Shown here: one piece after another, positions 49,653 to 59,013 of the stretch
How positions within the stretch are numbered: the first letter of the stretch is position 1
Layout of the letters: each line of letters starts with the position of its first letter
Assembly (NCBI GenBank): GCA_013360675.1
Contig: JABWBB010000001.1
Location: 1 to 64,000 of the forward strand
Reading direction: 5' to 3'
DNA length: 64,000 bases
Source of the DNA: Phycisphaerales bacterium
GTDB lineage: Bacteria; Planctomycetota; Phycisphaerae; Phycisphaerales; UBA1924
Notes under the pieces: generated by a model
Seen by the model: only the letters and a program-made list of their open reading frames with translations
Told to the model about the DNA's origin: nothing
Database searches by the model: none
Program-made: the position numbers and the translations under genes

Positions 49653-51527
49653 ATGATGCGGTTGATCCTTGTTGTGGGGGCGGTGGTCCTCTTGGGCTTG
49701 CTGAGCATGGCCGGCCCGGCCGCACAGCCGCGCGCGGACTTTGTCTTCATCAACCGCGGCGACGTCACGACGCTCGATCTCGCGCTCGTCTCGTTCATGC
49801 AGGACCAGCGCGTCGCCCGTCTGCTCTACGAGGGATTGACCCGCCAGGACGTGTTCAGCAAGGCTCACGCGCCCGTGCCGGGCGTGGCGCTGCGATGGGA
49901 TGTCTCGGACGATCAGCGCGTCTATACGTTCCACCTGCGCGATGACGCCCGCTGGTCCAATGGCGATTCGGTCACCGCGGGTCACTTTGTCTGGTCGTGG
50001 CGGCGCTCGATGCTCCCGGACTACGCCGGCGACTATTCCTCCAAGCTGTATCTGATTCGTGGGGCCGAGGCCTTCGCCCGGTGGCGCCATCGCCGACTCG
50101 CCGAATTCGCCGCTCGAGCCGATGTAACGGGCGACGCACGGCACGACGCCGCCATGGCGTTGTGGCGTGAGACGCTCGAGGCCTTCGACCAGATGGTGGG
50201 CGTGCGGGCGGTTGATGATCGCACACTCGTGGTCGAACTCGAGCGCCCCACGCCCTACTTCATCGACCTCACCAGTTTTCCGATCTATTTCCCCATGTAT
50301 GAGCCGCTCGTGAGTGCGTATGAACGCGTCGATCCGCAGACGGCGCGGCTGCGCTCGCGCCCGGACTGGACGAAGCCCCCCGCGCTCATCACCAACGGCC
50401 CGTTCCGCCTCGTCACGTGGGATTTCAAGCGGGAGATGCGCCTTGAAGCCAACACGCATTGGCATGGGAGAGATCGCCTGGCGATCTCTTCGGTCGCGAT
50501 GCCCACGATCGAAGAGCCCAACGCGCAGGTGCTGGCCTATGTCACGGGCGCGGTGGATTACGTGACCGACGTGCTGCCCGCGTATCGGGGCGACATGATC
50601 GCCGCCAAGAACGCCTTCTACAACGAGCACAAGGATCTCGTCGCTTCGCTGCGCCGCGAGGGCCTCGACAGCGTCGAGATCGACCGGCGCCTGCCGCCCG
50701 ATCCGCGGGCGCACATCCATGCCATGCCCGCGTTTGGCACGTATTTCTACAACTTCAACTGCCGCCCGACGCTGGGCGATGGGCGTCCCAACCCCTTCGC
50801 CGACGCGCGGGTGCGACGGGCCTTTGCGCTCGCCGTGGATCGCGAGGCGATCAGCGCGGGCGTGCGCCGTATCGGCGAGCCCGCCGCCGCCACGCTGATT
50901 CCCCCCGGCTCCATCGCGGGGTACGCATCACCCGCGGGGCTGCGCACCGACCCCGACGCGGCCCGGGCGCTGCTCGCACAGGCGGGCTTCCCGCAGGGGC
51001 GCGGGCTGCCCACGATCGAGATTCTCTTCAGCCCCGACGGCGGGCACGACCTGATCGCTCAGTCGATCGCCCGCGACTGGACCCGCGAACTAGGCGTCGA
51101 CGTGGCGCTGCGCACCCGCGAGACCAAGGTCTTCCGCGAAGATCTCAAGAGCGGGCGATACATGGTCTGCCGCTCCGGCTGGTTCGGCGACTACGGCGAC
51201 CCCACGACCTTCCTCGACATCAACCGCACGGGCGAGGGGCACAACGACCGGGGGTATGCCAACCCCGCCTACGACGCGCTGCTCGATGCCGCTCAGAATG
51301 AAACGGATACGTCCGCACGCCTGGCGATTCTTTCCCGTGCCGAGGCGATGATCGTGGAGGAAGAGCTCCCCCTGTTCCCGATCTTTCACTACGCCCAGAT
51401 CTACCTCTTCGATGCACACCGAGTCAGCGGCATCACGCCCCACCCGCGCCAGGTGCAATACCTTGATCTCGTCGACATGCTCGGCGACGGCGTCGGCCCC
51501 GATGTCCCCAAAACCATGCGACCCTGA
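49653..51527 (+). CDS. oppA: Oligopeptide-type ABC transporter substrate-binding protein
   Basis: Periplasmic receptor of the family 5 extracellular solute-binding proteins (OppA/DppA/MppA), which capture peptides and nickel chelates. Signal peptide MMRLILVVGAVVLLGLLSMAGPAAQ, then RADFVFINRGDVTTLDLAL (the ligand-pocket entry), SFMQDQRVARLLYEGL, VYTFHLRDDARWSNGDSVTAGHFVWSWRR (the family core), AYRRDPFADARVRRAFALAVDRE-type block and a C-terminal RAEAMIVEEELPLFPIF. The 624-residue length is above the E. coli OppA (543). No lipobox is seen. The oppB-like permease starts 6 bp after the stop. Confidence 0.93.
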   Translation: MMRLILVVGAVVLLGLLSMAGPAAQPRADFVFINRGDVTTLDLALVSFMQDQRVARLLYEGLTRQDVFSKAHAPVPGVALRWDVSDDQRVYTFHLRDDARWSNGDSVTAGHFVWSWRRSMLPDYAGDYSSKLYLIRGAEAFARWRHRRLAEFAARADVTGDARHDAAMALWRETLEAFDQMVGVRAVDDRTLVVELERPTPYFIDLTSFPIYFPMYEPLVSAYERVDPQTARLRSRPDWTKPPALITNGPFRLVTWDFKREMRLEANTHWHGRDRLAISSVAMPTIEEPNAQVLAYVTGAVDYVTDVLPAYRGDMIAAKNAFYNEHKDLVASLRREGLDSVEIDRRLPPDPRAHIHAMPAFGTYFYNFNCRPTLGDGRPNPFADARVRRAFALAVDREAISAGVRRIGEPAAATLIPPGSIAGYASPAGLRTDPDAARALLAQAGFPQGRGLPTIEILFSPDGGHDLIAQSIARDWTRELGVDVALRTRETKVFREDLKSGRYMVCRSGWFGDYGDPTTFLDINRTGEGHNDRGYANPAYDALLDAAQNETDTSARLAILSRAEAMIVEEELPLFPIFHYAQIYLFDAHRVSGITPHPRQVQYLDLVDMLGDGVGPDVPKTMRP

Positions 51528-51533
51528 CACCCG

Positions 51534-52541
51534 ATGCTCACCCTGATCGCACGACGACTGCTGCAACTCCCGCTGGTGCTGGCGGCGGTCTTCGCGCTCA
51601 CGCTCACGCTCGCGTGGGCGATCCCGGGCAATCCGCTCGACAACCCCGACGGGCGACGCCCGCCGCCCGAGGTTCAGGCCGCGTTGCTGGCCCAATACCG
51701 CCTCGACAGCTTCTGGAGTTTCGCCTCGTCTTACGCGGCCCGGGCCTCGGGGACGGCGTATGCGTGGGACGCGATGACGGGTGAACTGGCCCGTGAGGCG
51801 GCGCACGCGGCTGGCCTGGGGCAGGCCCCTCCCATGCGGCGTGTCTTCGACCTTGGCCCGTCGCTGCAGTACCGCGACCGGGCGGTCAACGAGATCATCG
51901 GGGCCGCGATGCCCGTGTCGATCACGCTGGGCTTGGCGGCGATCGGAATCGCGCTGGTGGTGGGATTGACCGCGGGCGTGATCGGCGCGGTGCGCCCGGG
52001 CACGCTCGCCGATCATGTCACGCTCGGTGTGGCGCTCATCGGAATCAGCCTGCCCACCTTCGTTACGGCGACGCTCCTGGCCCTGGTCTTCTGCGTCTGG
52101 CTTGCGTGGTTCCCTGTCGGCGGGTGGGGGGGTGTGCGCCCGATGGTCATGCCGGCGTTGGCGCTGAGCCTGCCCTTCGCCGCGTATATCGCCCGCCTGA
52201 CGCGCATGGGCATGATCGAGCAGCTTGGGGCTGATTACATCCGCACCGCGCGGGCCAAGGGGCTGCCCGAATCGCGGGTGATCCTGCGTCACGCGCTCAA
52301 GAACGCGTTCCTGCCGGTGCTGAGTTACCTGGGCCCGGCCAGCGCAATGGCGATGACGGGCAGTTTCGTTGTCGAACGCGTCTTCAGCGTGCCGGGCATG
52401 GGCCAGCACTTCGTCAGCGCGGTGCAGAACAAGGACCTGTTCCTGATCATCGGCGTCGTGCTCGTCTTTTCGACGATGCTCATCCTGCTCAACCTGCTGG
52501 TCGACGTGCTCTATCGCTGGGTCGATCCCCGCATCGAGTGA
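51534..52541 (+). CDS. oppB: Oligopeptide-type ABC transporter permease (OppB/DppB family)
   Basis: 335-residue inner-membrane permease with six hydrophobic segments. The binding-protein-dependent transport signature is in EQLGADYIRTARAKGLPESRVILRHALKNAFLP, which contains the EAA loop that contacts the ATPase. An extra ~50-residue loop (residues 30-95) lies after helix 1. It is 6 bp from the oppA stop. No oppC, oppD or oppF follows; a convergent esterase gene begins 16 bp later. A transporter needs a second permease and ATPases, so these must be encoded elsewhere or the set is incomplete. Confidence 0.93.
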   Translation: MLTLIARRLLQLPLVLAAVFALTLTLAWAIPGNPLDNPDGRRPPPEVQAALLAQYRLDSFWSFASSYAARASGTAYAWDAMTGELAREAAHAAGLGQAPPMRRVFDLGPSLQYRDRAVNEIIGAAMPVSITLGLAAIGIALVVGLTAGVIGAVRPGTLADHVTLGVALIGISLPTFVTATLLALVFCVWLAWFPVGGWGGVRPMVMPALALSLPFAAYIARLTRMGMIEQLGADYIRTARAKGLPESRVILRHALKNAFLPVLSYLGPASAMAMTGSFVVERVFSVPGMGQHFVSAVQNKDLFLIIGVVLVFSTMLILLNLLVDVLYRWVDPRIE

Positions 52542-52557
52542 AACTCACTGGCAGACT

Positions 52558-53946
52558 CTACTTGGCGGTTGGCGCGGCCTGCTCGGGCGGGAAGAGGAAC
52601 GTCAGGGCGCTCGCCAGGCGAGACGCCCACGCCGCCTCGTTGTGACCAGCCTGCGGGTCGATCTCGAGCAGACGCCGATCATGGCCCAGCCCCGCATCGG
52701 CCAGGCGCTTGTCGAGCATGCGGGCGGTGTCGGCCCACGCCGCATTGCGGGCTTCGTCGTTGCCCGCCTCGCGTCCGCCCGCGCCGATGAACGCCCTCGC
52801 GGGCCAACGCTTCGAGCGGTCGAGCAGGGCCGTGAAGCCCTCGCTGAGCGCCGTCTGCGGCGGGAGGCTCTCGGCCAGCAAGAGCCCGAAGGCCTCGGGC
52901 GCCTGCACCGCCGCGTAGACGCTGATCGCTCCGCCCAGGCTCGACCCGCCCACGCCCGTGTGCTCGGCCCCGGTCTCGACGCGATAGGTTCGCTCCACGC
53001 GCGGCATCACCTCGCCGATCAACCACGAGAGGTGCCGATCGCCGCGGGACTCGACCACCTGTCCTTGGAACTTCAACTCGACCTGAGGCGGGAGATATTC
53101 ATGGATGCGATTGGCCATGCCGTGCGGCAGGCCGACGACGATCATCGGGCGCACCAGCCCGGCCTCGATCAGGCGGGTGGCGGTTTCATCGAATCGCCAT
53201 TCCCCCGGCGCCCCGCCACGCCGATCGAACAGGTTCTGCCCGTCGTGCATGTAGAGCACGGGGTAGCGACGCTGCGCATTCTCGGGGGCGTCATAGCCGG
53301 GCGGCAGCCAGACGAGCAGTTCACGCTCGTCTCCGCTCGCCGAGGGCATGGTGATGCGATCGATGCGACCGACCACCTGCTCGACCTGATCGGCCCAGCC
53401 CTGCACGGTGAACTCGAACTCGGGAACCTCGCCCGCCCAGACTTGAGCGCTGGAGATCTCGGGGAGTGTGCGATTCGGGATGTCGATGCCCCCTGGGCCA
53501 ACCTCGACGTTCTGCCAAGTGCCACGTGTGAACTTGAACTCGTAGCGAGCAACATTGGGCTTGAGCACGTGGAGACGCCAGCGACCGTCGGGCAGTTGGG
53601 TCAGTTGCTGCCCCGCCACGCCTGGGTCCCATCGCGTGGCGTTGGTCGCGACGAAGACTGACGAATCGGTGTCGGTCTTGGCTGCAGTCGCCACCGTGAC
53701 GACGAGGGCGAATCCCTGATCGAGTGTTTCGGGGCGGATCAGGGCTGCCTGTTCTGAACGCTTGCCAAGGCCCAGCGATTCGCCCAGGGCGTTGGCGCCG
53801 CCGGTCTGACCGGCCCCGGCGCCGACGGCGGGCGGACGGATCGGAGGCGGGTTCTGGAGCGATGCCGCGATCGCCCAGACCAGGATGACGATGACCGCCA
53901 CCGGCACCAGGAGGAAGATCGTCAGCCCGACATTCTGTCGCCTCAT
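52558..53946 (-). CDS. Membrane-anchored esterase (esterase D/enterochelin esterase family)
   Basis: 462-residue protein with an N-terminal anchor helix (VGLTIFLLVPVAVIVILVWAIAA), a Gly/Pro-rich linker, and residues ~80-165 resembling a CBM20/48-type beta domain (FALVVTVATAAKTD, GRWRLHVLKPNVARYEFKF, IDIPNRTLPEI). Residues ~185-460 are an alpha/beta-hydrolase of the esterase D family: RYPVLYMHDGQNLF, nucleophile Ser336 (GGSSLGGA), a probable Asp in the PARAFIGAGGREAGND loop and His in DPQAGHNEAAW. The starch-binding-like domain hints at a carbohydrate ester substrate, inferred only. It converges with oppB. Confidence 0.85.
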   Translation of the reverse strand: MRRQNVGLTIFLLVPVAVIVILVWAIAASLQNPPPIRPPAVGAGAGQTGGANALGESLGLGKRSEQAALIRPETLDQGFALVVTVATAAKTDTDSSVFVATNATRWDPGVAGQQLTQLPDGRWRLHVLKPNVARYEFKFTRGTWQNVEVGPGGIDIPNRTLPEISSAQVWAGEVPEFEFTVQGWADQVEQVVGRIDRITMPSASGDERELLVWLPPGYDAPENAQRRYPVLYMHDGQNLFDRRGGAPGEWRFDETATRLIEAGLVRPMIVVGLPHGMANRIHEYLPPQVELKFQGQVVESRGDRHLSWLIGEVMPRVERTYRVETGAEHTGVGGSSLGGAISVYAAVQAPEAFGLLLAESLPPQTALSEGFTALLDRSKRWPARAFIGAGGREAGNDEARNAAWADTARMLDKRLADAGLGHDRRLLEIDPQAGHNEAAWASRLASALTFLFPPEQAAPTAK

Positions 53947-54083
53947 GGATGTCCTCGTCGTGCAGTCTCACCTAGTCATGCGGGATCGACGGATGGTAGC
54001 GAAGCCCGCGCGGAGCGCCGCCTCGCTTGCGTGGCAGTTACGCGGGCGATCATCAACGCTGACATTCCTGCCGGCCTTGCGGC

Positions 54084-54716
54084 TCAGCGGGCCTTGGAAA
54101 AGAGTTCGCCAACCTTGGTCCAGTTGACGACGTTCCACCAGGCGGTGATGTAGTCCGCGCGACGGTTCTGGTACTTCAGGTAATAGCCGTGCTCCCAGAC
54201 GTCCAGGCCCAGGATGGGTGTTCCCTCGCACCCGGCGATGGCCTTGCCCATGAGCGGGTTGTCCTGGTTCGGCGTCGAGCAGATCTCGAGCTTCCCGGCG
54301 TTGACCACGAGCCAGGCCCAACCCGAGCCAAATCGCCCGGTGCCCGCCCCTGCGAACTTTTCCTTGAAGGCGTCGAACGATCCGAAGGCGGCATTGATGG
54401 CCTCGCCCAGCGGGCCCGTGGGAGCACCCCCGCCGCCCTTGCCCGCGGGGGCCATGATCGACCAGAAGAGCGAGTGGTTGACGTGTCCGCCCGCGTTGTT
54501 GCGCACGGCCCCACGCTTGTCATCCGGCACGCCCGCGAGGTTCTTGATGACCTCCTCGGCGGACTTCTCAGCCAAGGGAGTCCCGGCCAGTGCGTTATTG
54601 GCATTGGTCACGTAGGCCTGGTGGTGCTTGCCGTGATGGATCTGCATGGTCTGGGTATCGATGTGGGGCTCGAGGGCCTCGAAGGGATAGGGCAGAGTGG
54701 GAAGGGTGAATGCCAT
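54084..54716 (-). CDS. sodA: Superoxide dismutase, Mn-type
   Basis: Converts superoxide to H2O2 and O2. The 210-residue protein has four metal ligands: His27 or His28 in [11 protein letters not shown], His81 in [13 protein letters not shown], Asp172 and His176 in [12 protein letters not shown]. Gly76/77 and Gln151 (NQDNP) favour manganese, as in MnSOD, over iron. No signal peptide. AGGAGA lies 7 bases before ATG 54716. The leader carries a 6-bp stem (54752-54757 with 54763-54768). Nothing nearby suggests oxidative-stress regulation. The residue set predicts Mn, but cambialistic use is possible. Confidence 0.97.
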   Translation of the reverse strand: MAFTLPTLPYPFEALEPHIDTQTMQIHHGKHHQAYVTNANNALAGTPLAEKSAEEVIKNLAGVPDDKRGAVRNNAGGHVNHSLFWSIMAPAGKGGGGAPTGPLGEAINAAFGSFDAFKEKFAGAGTGRFGSGWAWLVVNAGKLEICSTPNQDNPLMGKAIAGCEGTPILGLDVWEHGYYLKYQNRRADYITAWWNVVNWTKVGELFSKAR

Positions 54717-54864
54717 GGTGGTTCTCCTTGGGTTGAGTTGAAAGTAGGGGAGGCGGGTGTCTCCCGCCGGTTATTTCCCCTTGAGTAACTCTAGGATGCC
54801 TAACATCGTGCGAACTTATCGGTCGTGAGGGTGTGAATCAGGTGTTGAAAAAGTAGGCCGCGCC

Positions 54865-54893
54865 TTGGCAACTAGGCCGATTTCTGCTATTGT
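54865..54893 (+). promoter_or_regulatory. Sigma-70-type promoter upstream of the sigma factor gene
   Basis: TTGGCA (54865-54870), 17-bp spacer, TATTGT (54888-54893). It points to the sigma factor gene, whose preferred start at 55407 is about 500 nt away, so the leader would be unusually long. I see no gene I trust in 54894-55406. Confidence 0.55.
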
Positions 54894-55406
54894 CGCGGCT
54901 CGGCACAGGAAGATTCTTTGCCGGGACTGGACGTTGAGGCTACTCGGACGTAGCCCGTGAATCAACGCCGAGGCGTACAAGGGAGTATTGGCGGGGTCCG
55001 CACGGCCGCGGATTGGGTCGGGTTCGGTACTTTACGCCCGCGTGTGAAAGCGGCGTGTTTGGCGAACCAGATGGGGTTTGCGACGGTACAGAAGCAGACG
55101 ACCTGGTCGAGCGTGATGGTGGGGGTTGAAAACTGGTGTTGAGCGGGCCTCGCGTCGAGCGTTGCCTGTAATCTGGTGACGGGGCGTGGGCGAAGGTTCG
55201 CGACCCGGGGTTGATGAATCGGCGGAGTGGCCGGGGGCAAAGGCTGAACATTGACGGCTTTTCGAGAAGCAGGGAACGAAACGAGCGCATGTGCGCCTCG
55301 AATGAATGAGAAGATCGACGAGCGAACGGCCGCGGGAGGCGCGGCGAAGCAGGAGACGACGGCACGCACGCCGTCGTCGGAAGCCGGGGGAACCAGGGAG
55401 GGCCCT

Positions 55407-56585
55407 ATGTCGGCTTCGAGAAAGGCAAGGACAGCGATGCGGGATTCGAGCATGACCAAGCGAACCGTCAGCCCCAGCGAGCAGATCCGTCGGCGCAACC
55501 GCGCCGGGCTGGTCGGGCGTGAGGCGACCCCTGAAACGACCAAGGGTCGCCGGGCGGTGGTGCGTCAACTTTCGGCCGAGGACGAGCGTCTTCTGGCGCA
55601 GATCATGTCGCAGGAGCAGGACTTCATCCCCAGCCCCGTGTTCGAGGAATCGGGTGCGGAGGAGGCGATCTACTCCGAGGGCAAGGATATTCCCCTGCCC
55701 GATACGACCTGGTACCACCCGGTGATGGACGACCTCTCGACCACCTCGCGCACGCGCACGGTGAAGAGCGCGCAGCAGGTGATCCTGACGGGCGCGCAGG
55801 AGAAGGTGCTGTTCCACAAGTTCAACTTCGCACGCTTCAAGATCAACCAGATCCAGAAGGACGTGTGGGCGAGCGAGACCAAGCAGCCCATGTCGGAGCA
55901 GGCGCAGGAGATCCTGCGCTGGTACCGCGTGGCGGACCTGATCCGCGAGCAGATCGCCGAGACGAACCTCGCGCTGGTGCTGGCGATGGCCAAGCGCACG
56001 CGCATGAGCGAGGTCGACTTCGCCGACCTCGTGAGCGAGGGGAACATGGCGCTGCTCCGCGCGGTCGACAAGTTCGACGCGGGTCGCGGGTACAAGTTCA
56101 GCACCTACGCCTGCCGGGCAATCCTCAAGGCCTTCAGCCGCCAGGGGATGAAGCTGAGCAAGTATCGCCAGCGGTTCCCCACGGATTTCGACCCCAAGCT
56201 CGAGAAGAGCAACTTCCTCGAGACGCGTCGTGCGACCTTCGAGAAGGACGCGGCGGAGGAGGTCAAGCGGATCGTCCTCGAGAACCGCGCCGATCTGACC
56301 GACGTCGAGCGCACGGTCATCGAGCACCGCTTCGGGCTCGAGACTGTCGAGACCGAGAAGCCCATGACCCTCGAGCAGGTGGGCCAGATCATCGGCGTCA
56401 CGAAGGAACGCGTGCGCCAGATCCAGAATAAGGCCATGGAGAAGATCCGCCTGCAGCTCGAAGCGCACTTCCTGGGCAACCGCGAGGCGCTCGAGGAGCA
56501 GCAGAAGGCGCTCGAGGCGCTCAACGCTCAGGCCCCGGCCCAGGCGCCGCAGGCCAAGCTCCAGGAATCGCTCTCGCTCAACTGA
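55407..56585 (+). CDS. Sigma-70 family sigma factor (primary-type)
   Basis: RNA polymerase sigma subunit that selects promoters. The 392-residue protein lacks a large non-conserved region 1.1 but has region 2 (DFADLVSEGNMALLRAVDKFDAGRGYKFSTYACRAILKAF, with the -10-binding RAILKAF) near residues 204-245 and region 4 with an HTH (LEQVGQIIGVTKERVRQIQNKAMEKIR) near 320-345. The ERVRQIQ recognition helix is typical of group 1/2 sigma factors. ATG 55407 follows GGGAGG by about 5 bases; earlier in-frame ATGs have no Shine-Dalgarno site. It is shorter than E. coli RpoD (613), so the housekeeping role is inferred. A terminator follows. Confidence 0.9.
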   Translation: MSASRKARTAMRDSSMTKRTVSPSEQIRRRNRAGLVGREATPETTKGRRAVVRQLSAEDERLLAQIMSQEQDFIPSPVFEESGAEEAIYSEGKDIPLPDTTWYHPVMDDLSTTSRTRTVKSAQQVILTGAQEKVLFHKFNFARFKINQIQKDVWASETKQPMSEQAQEILRWYRVADLIREQIAETNLALVLAMAKRTRMSEVDFADLVSEGNMALLRAVDKFDAGRGYKFSTYACRAILKAFSRQGMKLSKYRQRFPTDFDPKLEKSNFLETRRATFEKDAAEEVKRIVLENRADLTDVERTVIEHRFGLETVETEKPMTLEQVGQIIGVTKERVRQIQNKAMEKIRLQLEAHFLGNREALEEQQKALEALNAQAPAQAPQAKLQESLSLN

Positions 56586-56614
56586 GCGACGTGTTACATC
56601 TAGCCTTTCCCTCG

Positions 56615-56646
56615 CGGCCCGGCATGCACGCCGGGCCGTTTTCTTT
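56615..56646 (+). terminator. Intrinsic terminator after sigma factor gene
   Basis: Perfect 9-bp stem CGGCCCGGC (56615-56623) and GCCGGGCCG (56630-56638), loop ATGCAC, then TTTTCTTT. It separates the sigma gene from rlmN. Confidence 0.88.
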
Positions 56647-56654
56647 GGGCCAGG

Positions 56655-57902
56655 ATGCCGCGGGTATCGGGCCTGAGACGAGGGGCCAGCGGGAGGCTGG
56701 CAAGGGCCCGGCGCACCTACGATCGACGCGTGATCGAGGATTCGCACATCCCCGCCAGCCAATCGCTGATTCCGGATCCGCTGGGCACGCCCAGCGCCGA
56801 GTTTGTCGCGGCGGCATCGGGCCAGGTCCGCGTTGGGCGGCTGGGTGGACGCGATGGCGCCCTGGCGGCGTACCGGGCTGTCTTCCGTGAGAACCGACGC
56901 GACATCGAGGGCGTCCGCGTCGAGGTCGCACCCATCGTCAAGATGCAGCGCGAGGACTCTCCCGAGGGCGAGGTAATCAAGTTCGTGCAGCGGCTCAGCT
57001 CCGGGCGTGCCGCCCCCGCGCTGGCCAATCGCCCCCTCGACATCGAGAGCGTGCTGATCCCCATGATCGGGAGCAAGCGGCAACTCGCGTACACGCTGTG
57101 CGTCTCGAGCCAGGTGGGGTGCGCGATGAACTGCGGGTTCTGCGAGACGGCCCAGATGGGGCTGGTGCGTTCGCTGACCCCCGCCGAGATCGTGGGGCAG
57201 TGGTTCGCCGCCACGCATGAAGTGGGCATCCGCCCGTCGAACATCGTCTTCATGGGGATGGGCGAACCGCTAGACAACTACGACGCGGTGGTGCGAGCGA
57301 TCGGCGTGCTGATCGATCACAACGGCCCGCACGTGCCGGCGAGCAAGGTCACGGTCTCGACCGTGGGGCGTGTGGACGGGATCCGCAAACTCGCCGAGCA
57401 GGTGCGAGCGCCCGGCTGGCACCGGCTGGGGCTGGCCTTCTCGCTCAACGCGCCCAACGACGAGGTACGCTCCACGCTGATGCCGGTGAACAAGCGATGG
57501 AACCTTGACGCGGTGCGGCGAGAACTGCTCGCCTGGCCACGATATGCGGGCAACAAGTTGTGCATCGAGTATGTGCTGATCCCCGGGGTGAACGATTCGG
57601 AGGAGCACGCGGCCCAGGTGGCCGAGTTCATCCGGCCCTTCGGGCTGATTGAGGGAGATCGGATCTCTGGTTCGAAACTCTTTGCGGTGCTCAACCTGAT
57701 CCCGTACAACCCCAGGCGCGAATCGCCCTGGCCCGCGCCCAGCGAGGCACAGGTCGAACAGTTCCTCGGTTGGCTGGTGGGGCACGGCGTCTTTGCGAAG
57801 CGGCGGCGCACCAAGGGACGGCAGATGATGGGCGCGTGCGGGCAGCTGGGCACGCCCGAGATCCGAGGGCGCCGCCCCGTCATGCCGACGATCTCTGCAT
57901 GA
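56655..57902 (+). CDS. rlmN: RlmN/Cfr-family 23S rRNA adenine-C2 methyltransferase
   Basis: Radical SAM enzyme that methylates A2503 of 23S rRNA (RlmN, also tRNA A37 in E. coli) at C2; Cfr relatives methylate C8. The 4Fe-4S motif CAMNCGFC (C156, C160, C163) and the second catalytic Cys395 in ACGQLG are present, so the ping-pong methyl-transfer chemistry is intact. VFMGMGEPLDNYDAVVRAI is the GGEP-like SAM block. The N-terminal region is more divergent than in E. coli RlmN. ATG 56655 lies only 8 bp from the terminator; GTG 56730 is an alternative. The ATP-grasp gene overlaps its stop by 4 bp (ATGA), so the two are co-translated. Confidence 0.93.
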   Translation: MPRVSGLRRGASGRLARARRTYDRRVIEDSHIPASQSLIPDPLGTPSAEFVAAASGQVRVGRLGGRDGALAAYRAVFRENRRDIEGVRVEVAPIVKMQREDSPEGEVIKFVQRLSSGRAAPALANRPLDIESVLIPMIGSKRQLAYTLCVSSQVGCAMNCGFCETAQMGLVRSLTPAEIVGQWFAATHEVGIRPSNIVFMGMGEPLDNYDAVVRAIGVLIDHNGPHVPASKVTVSTVGRVDGIRKLAEQVRAPGWHRLGLAFSLNAPNDEVRSTLMPVNKRWNLDAVRRELLAWPRYAGNKLCIEYVLIPGVNDSEEHAAQVAEFIRPFGLIEGDRISGSKLFAVLNLIPYNPRRESPWPAPSEAQVEQFLGWLVGHGVFAKRRRTKGRQMMGACGQLGTPEIRGRRPVMPTISA

Positions 57903-59005
57903 ACTCGCGAGACTCAGCGGTGGAGCCTTCGTTCGCCGCTGGGGAGGCATCGGGTCGCTTTCATCACGAGTATTGGCCCGCGTGGCTGCTCTATCTCCCC
58001 TTGGTGCCGTATCTCGCGTGGCTGGCGTTGCGCTACGGCGGGCTGAGCACGCCCACATGCGTGAACCCCGGGATCGAAGCCGGCGGCGGCTTTGTGGGCG
58101 AGCGCAAGAGCAAGATCATGCGTGCCCTGGGAGGCGGCCCGCGCGTGCTCGCATCGGCCCTGATCGAGGCCCAAGAGGATCCTGCAGAACGAGCCGCACG
58201 CGTGGAACATTTTGCTACAGCAAGCGCGGGCGGGTTTCCAGTGATTCTCAAGCCCGACGTAGGGCAGCGCGGCTTTGCGGTGCGTCGTGTCGGATCAGAG
58301 GCCGAAGCGCGGGCGTACTTTGCCACGATGCGGGCCGACGCCCTTGTGCAGGTCTATCACCCCGGGCCGTACGAGATCGGCGTGGTCTGGGCACGGAGCA
58401 CGCCCGAACCGGTGGACGGGAGCGTGGGGTTCCTCTACTCGGTGACACGCAAAGAGTTCCCCGTCATTGTGGGGGACGGATGCCGCACACTGAAGCAACT
58501 CATTCTCTCGCATCCGCGGTATCGGCGCCAGGCGAGGGTCTTTCTCGCACGACTTGGCGAGGCATGCGAGCGCGTGCCGCATGCAGGCGAGCAAGTCTCG
58601 CTGGGGCTGGCGGGGAATCACTGCCAGGGCGCGCTCTTCCGAGATGGTTCGGATCTCATCACCCCCGCGTTGGAAAAGGCCATCGACGAGCTCGCGGCCT
58701 CGTTCGCGGGCGGGCTCGATTACGGGCGGTTTGATCTCCGCTATGCGGACGAAGGGGAGCTTCGTCGGGGCGTGGGGTTCGGAGTGGTCGAACTCAACGG
58801 GAGCACGGGCGAGCCGACGGCGATGTATGACCCACGCCGCGGGCTGGCCTTTGCCTATGGGCTGCTCTTTGGGCAATGGCGGCTGCTGTTCCGGCTGGGT
58901 GCGCGGCGACGCGCCTCGGGCGCCAGGCCGACGAGCGTGCGATCGCTTGTGCGTGCGTGGCGCGCACACATCGCGGAGCGGTCGGGCAGCGCGGTATCGG
59001 ATTAG
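57899..59005 (+). CDS. ATP-grasp domain protein (carboxylate-amine/thiol ligase-like)
   Basis: 368-residue protein with an ATP-grasp fold, i.e. a ligase that activates a carboxylate by phosphorylation. GGFPVILKPDVGQRGFAVRRVGS (~109-131) is the grasp lysine/Gly loop, LVQVYHPGPYEIGVVWARS the next strand, and DYGRFDLRYADEGE...GVGFGVVELNGSTGEP the metal-binding acid/Asn end (E and N in VELNGS). The first ~60 residues carry a hydrophobic stretch (PAWLLYLPLVPYLAWLALRYGG), so it may sit at a membrane. It overlaps rlmN by 4 bp. It could work on a peptide, lipid or sugar; the sequence does not say. Confidence 0.82.
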   Translation: MNSRDSAVEPSFAAGEASGRFHHEYWPAWLLYLPLVPYLAWLALRYGGLSTPTCVNPGIEAGGGFVGERKSKIMRALGGGPRVLASALIEAQEDPAERAARVEHFATASAGGFPVILKPDVGQRGFAVRRVGSEAEARAYFATMRADALVQVYHPGPYEIGVVWARSTPEPVDGSVGFLYSVTRKEFPVIVGDGCRTLKQLILSHPRYRRQARVFLARLGEACERVPHAGEQVSLGLAGNHCQGALFRDGSDLITPALEKAIDELAASFAGGLDYGRFDLRYADEGELRRGVGFGVVELNGSTGEPTAMYDPRRGLAFAYGLLFGQWRLLFRLGARRRASGARPTSVRSLVRAWRAHIAERSGSAVSD

Positions 59006-59013
59006 CGGGGGAC

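Noticed and set aside
54957-55142. A 61-codon open frame in the sigma-factor leader as an upstream peptide
   Set aside because: No Shine-Dalgarno site and no recognisable feature; kept only as a possible leader peptide.
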